The position numbers were made by a program, and so were the translations under genes. Below the pieces are notes generated by a model. It did no database searches and was not told the origin of the DNA. It saw only the letters and a list, made by a program, of their open reading frames with translations. Positions 31,498 to 31,552 of a stretch of DNA of 31,552 nucleotides are shown here, piece by piece (positions within the stretch are counted from its first letter, which is position 1; each line of letters starts with the position of its first letter). Source of the DNA: CAZGAH01 sp964523295. Its GTDB lineage: Bacteria; Desulfobacterota; Desulfovibrionia; Desulfovibrionales; Desulfovibrionaceae. The DNA is taken from assembly GCA_964523295.1 (NCBI GenBank), contig CAZGAH010000050.1:1-31552 (forward strand). The letters are read 5' to 3'.

Positions 31498-31552
31498 CCA
31501 ACCCGCACGACGAATTTTGCCGATATCTGCTCAACCGGCCCGAGCAGGCGGC
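31485..31552 (+). CDS. Rpn-family nuclease/putative transposase, first 22 codons (3' end outside window)
   Basis: The visible residues MPRITNPHDEFCRYLLNRPE match the very conserved opening of the Rpn (YhgA-like, Transposase_31) family, in which 'NPHD..F......' is followed by an alanine-rich helix. Rpn proteins are PD-(D/E)XK-type DNA nucleases that increase recombination and are often found in many copies and near mobile DNA; some act in phage defence. Only 22 codons are in view, so activity and completeness cannot be judged. No good ribosome site directly precedes this ATG. Confidence 0.7.
   Translation, partial: MPRITNPHDEFCRYLLNRPEQA

Noticed and set aside
1..31552. CRISPR arrays, rRNA genes and complete insertion sequences
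   Set aside because: No regularly spaced repeats, no rRNA signatures and no transposase with terminal repeats were seen.

Overview
The window is a GC-rich bacterial chromosomal segment. It is densely coding, mostly on the plus strand, with three AT-rich or gene-poor gaps. The gene mix suggests a curved, diderm, sulfate-reducer-like member of Desulfovibrionales or a neighbouring former deltaproteobacterial lineage: RNase Y, a ZapA-6S RNA-rny order, many two-component and c-di-GMP proteins, a secretin-based envelope machine and an M99 cell-shape carboxypeptidase. This placement is inference from gene content; no rRNA or other taxonomic marker is present.

Layout. 1-3249: the 3' end of threonine synthase, a GT4 glycosyltransferase and a CobD/HisC-like PLP enzyme. 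3262-5129, minus strand: a Csd4-like M99 peptidoglycan carboxypeptidase and a small YcgL-like protein, separated by a minus-strand terminator. 5130-5775: a gene-poor leader with a candidate promoter. 5776-9993: a signalling pair, a REC-REC-HD-GYP c-di-GMP phosphodiesterase followed by a CBS(x4)-PAS-histidine kinase-REC-REC hybrid. 10109-14068: glmU, a ZapB-like coiled coil, zapA, 6S RNA and rny (wall precursor, division and RNA metabolism). 14137-17849: a DegT-type sugar aminotransferase, a degenerate cNMP-binding-domain protein and a pseudo-receiver/TPR protein. 18307-21913: three glycosyltransferases (polyprenyl-phosphate GT2 with membrane anchor, soluble GT2, polytopic GT-C), with AT-rich or gene-poor DNA on both sides. 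22776-31403: seven tightly packed genes for an MSHA/type II secretion-like machine (assembly ATPase, platform protein, PilO-like, GspL/PilM-N-like, PilP/GspC-like, secretin lipoprotein, MshN-like TPR protein) with no pilin gene in view. From 31485: the first codons of an Rpn-family gene.

Possible functional links. The assembly ATPase has an almost ideal MshEN c-di-GMP-binding N-terminus, and the window also encodes an HD-GYP phosphodiesterase, so c-di-GMP control of the envelope machine is a testable link. The wall and shape genes (M99, glmU, zapA/B) and the surface-polysaccharide genes give the window a cell-envelope theme.

Assembly note. Two runs of exactly 10 N interrupt genes. At each, the flanking bases overlap (4 bp and 6 bp), and collapsing the overlap restores one open frame. 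Both look like scaffolding artefacts, so both genes are probably intact.
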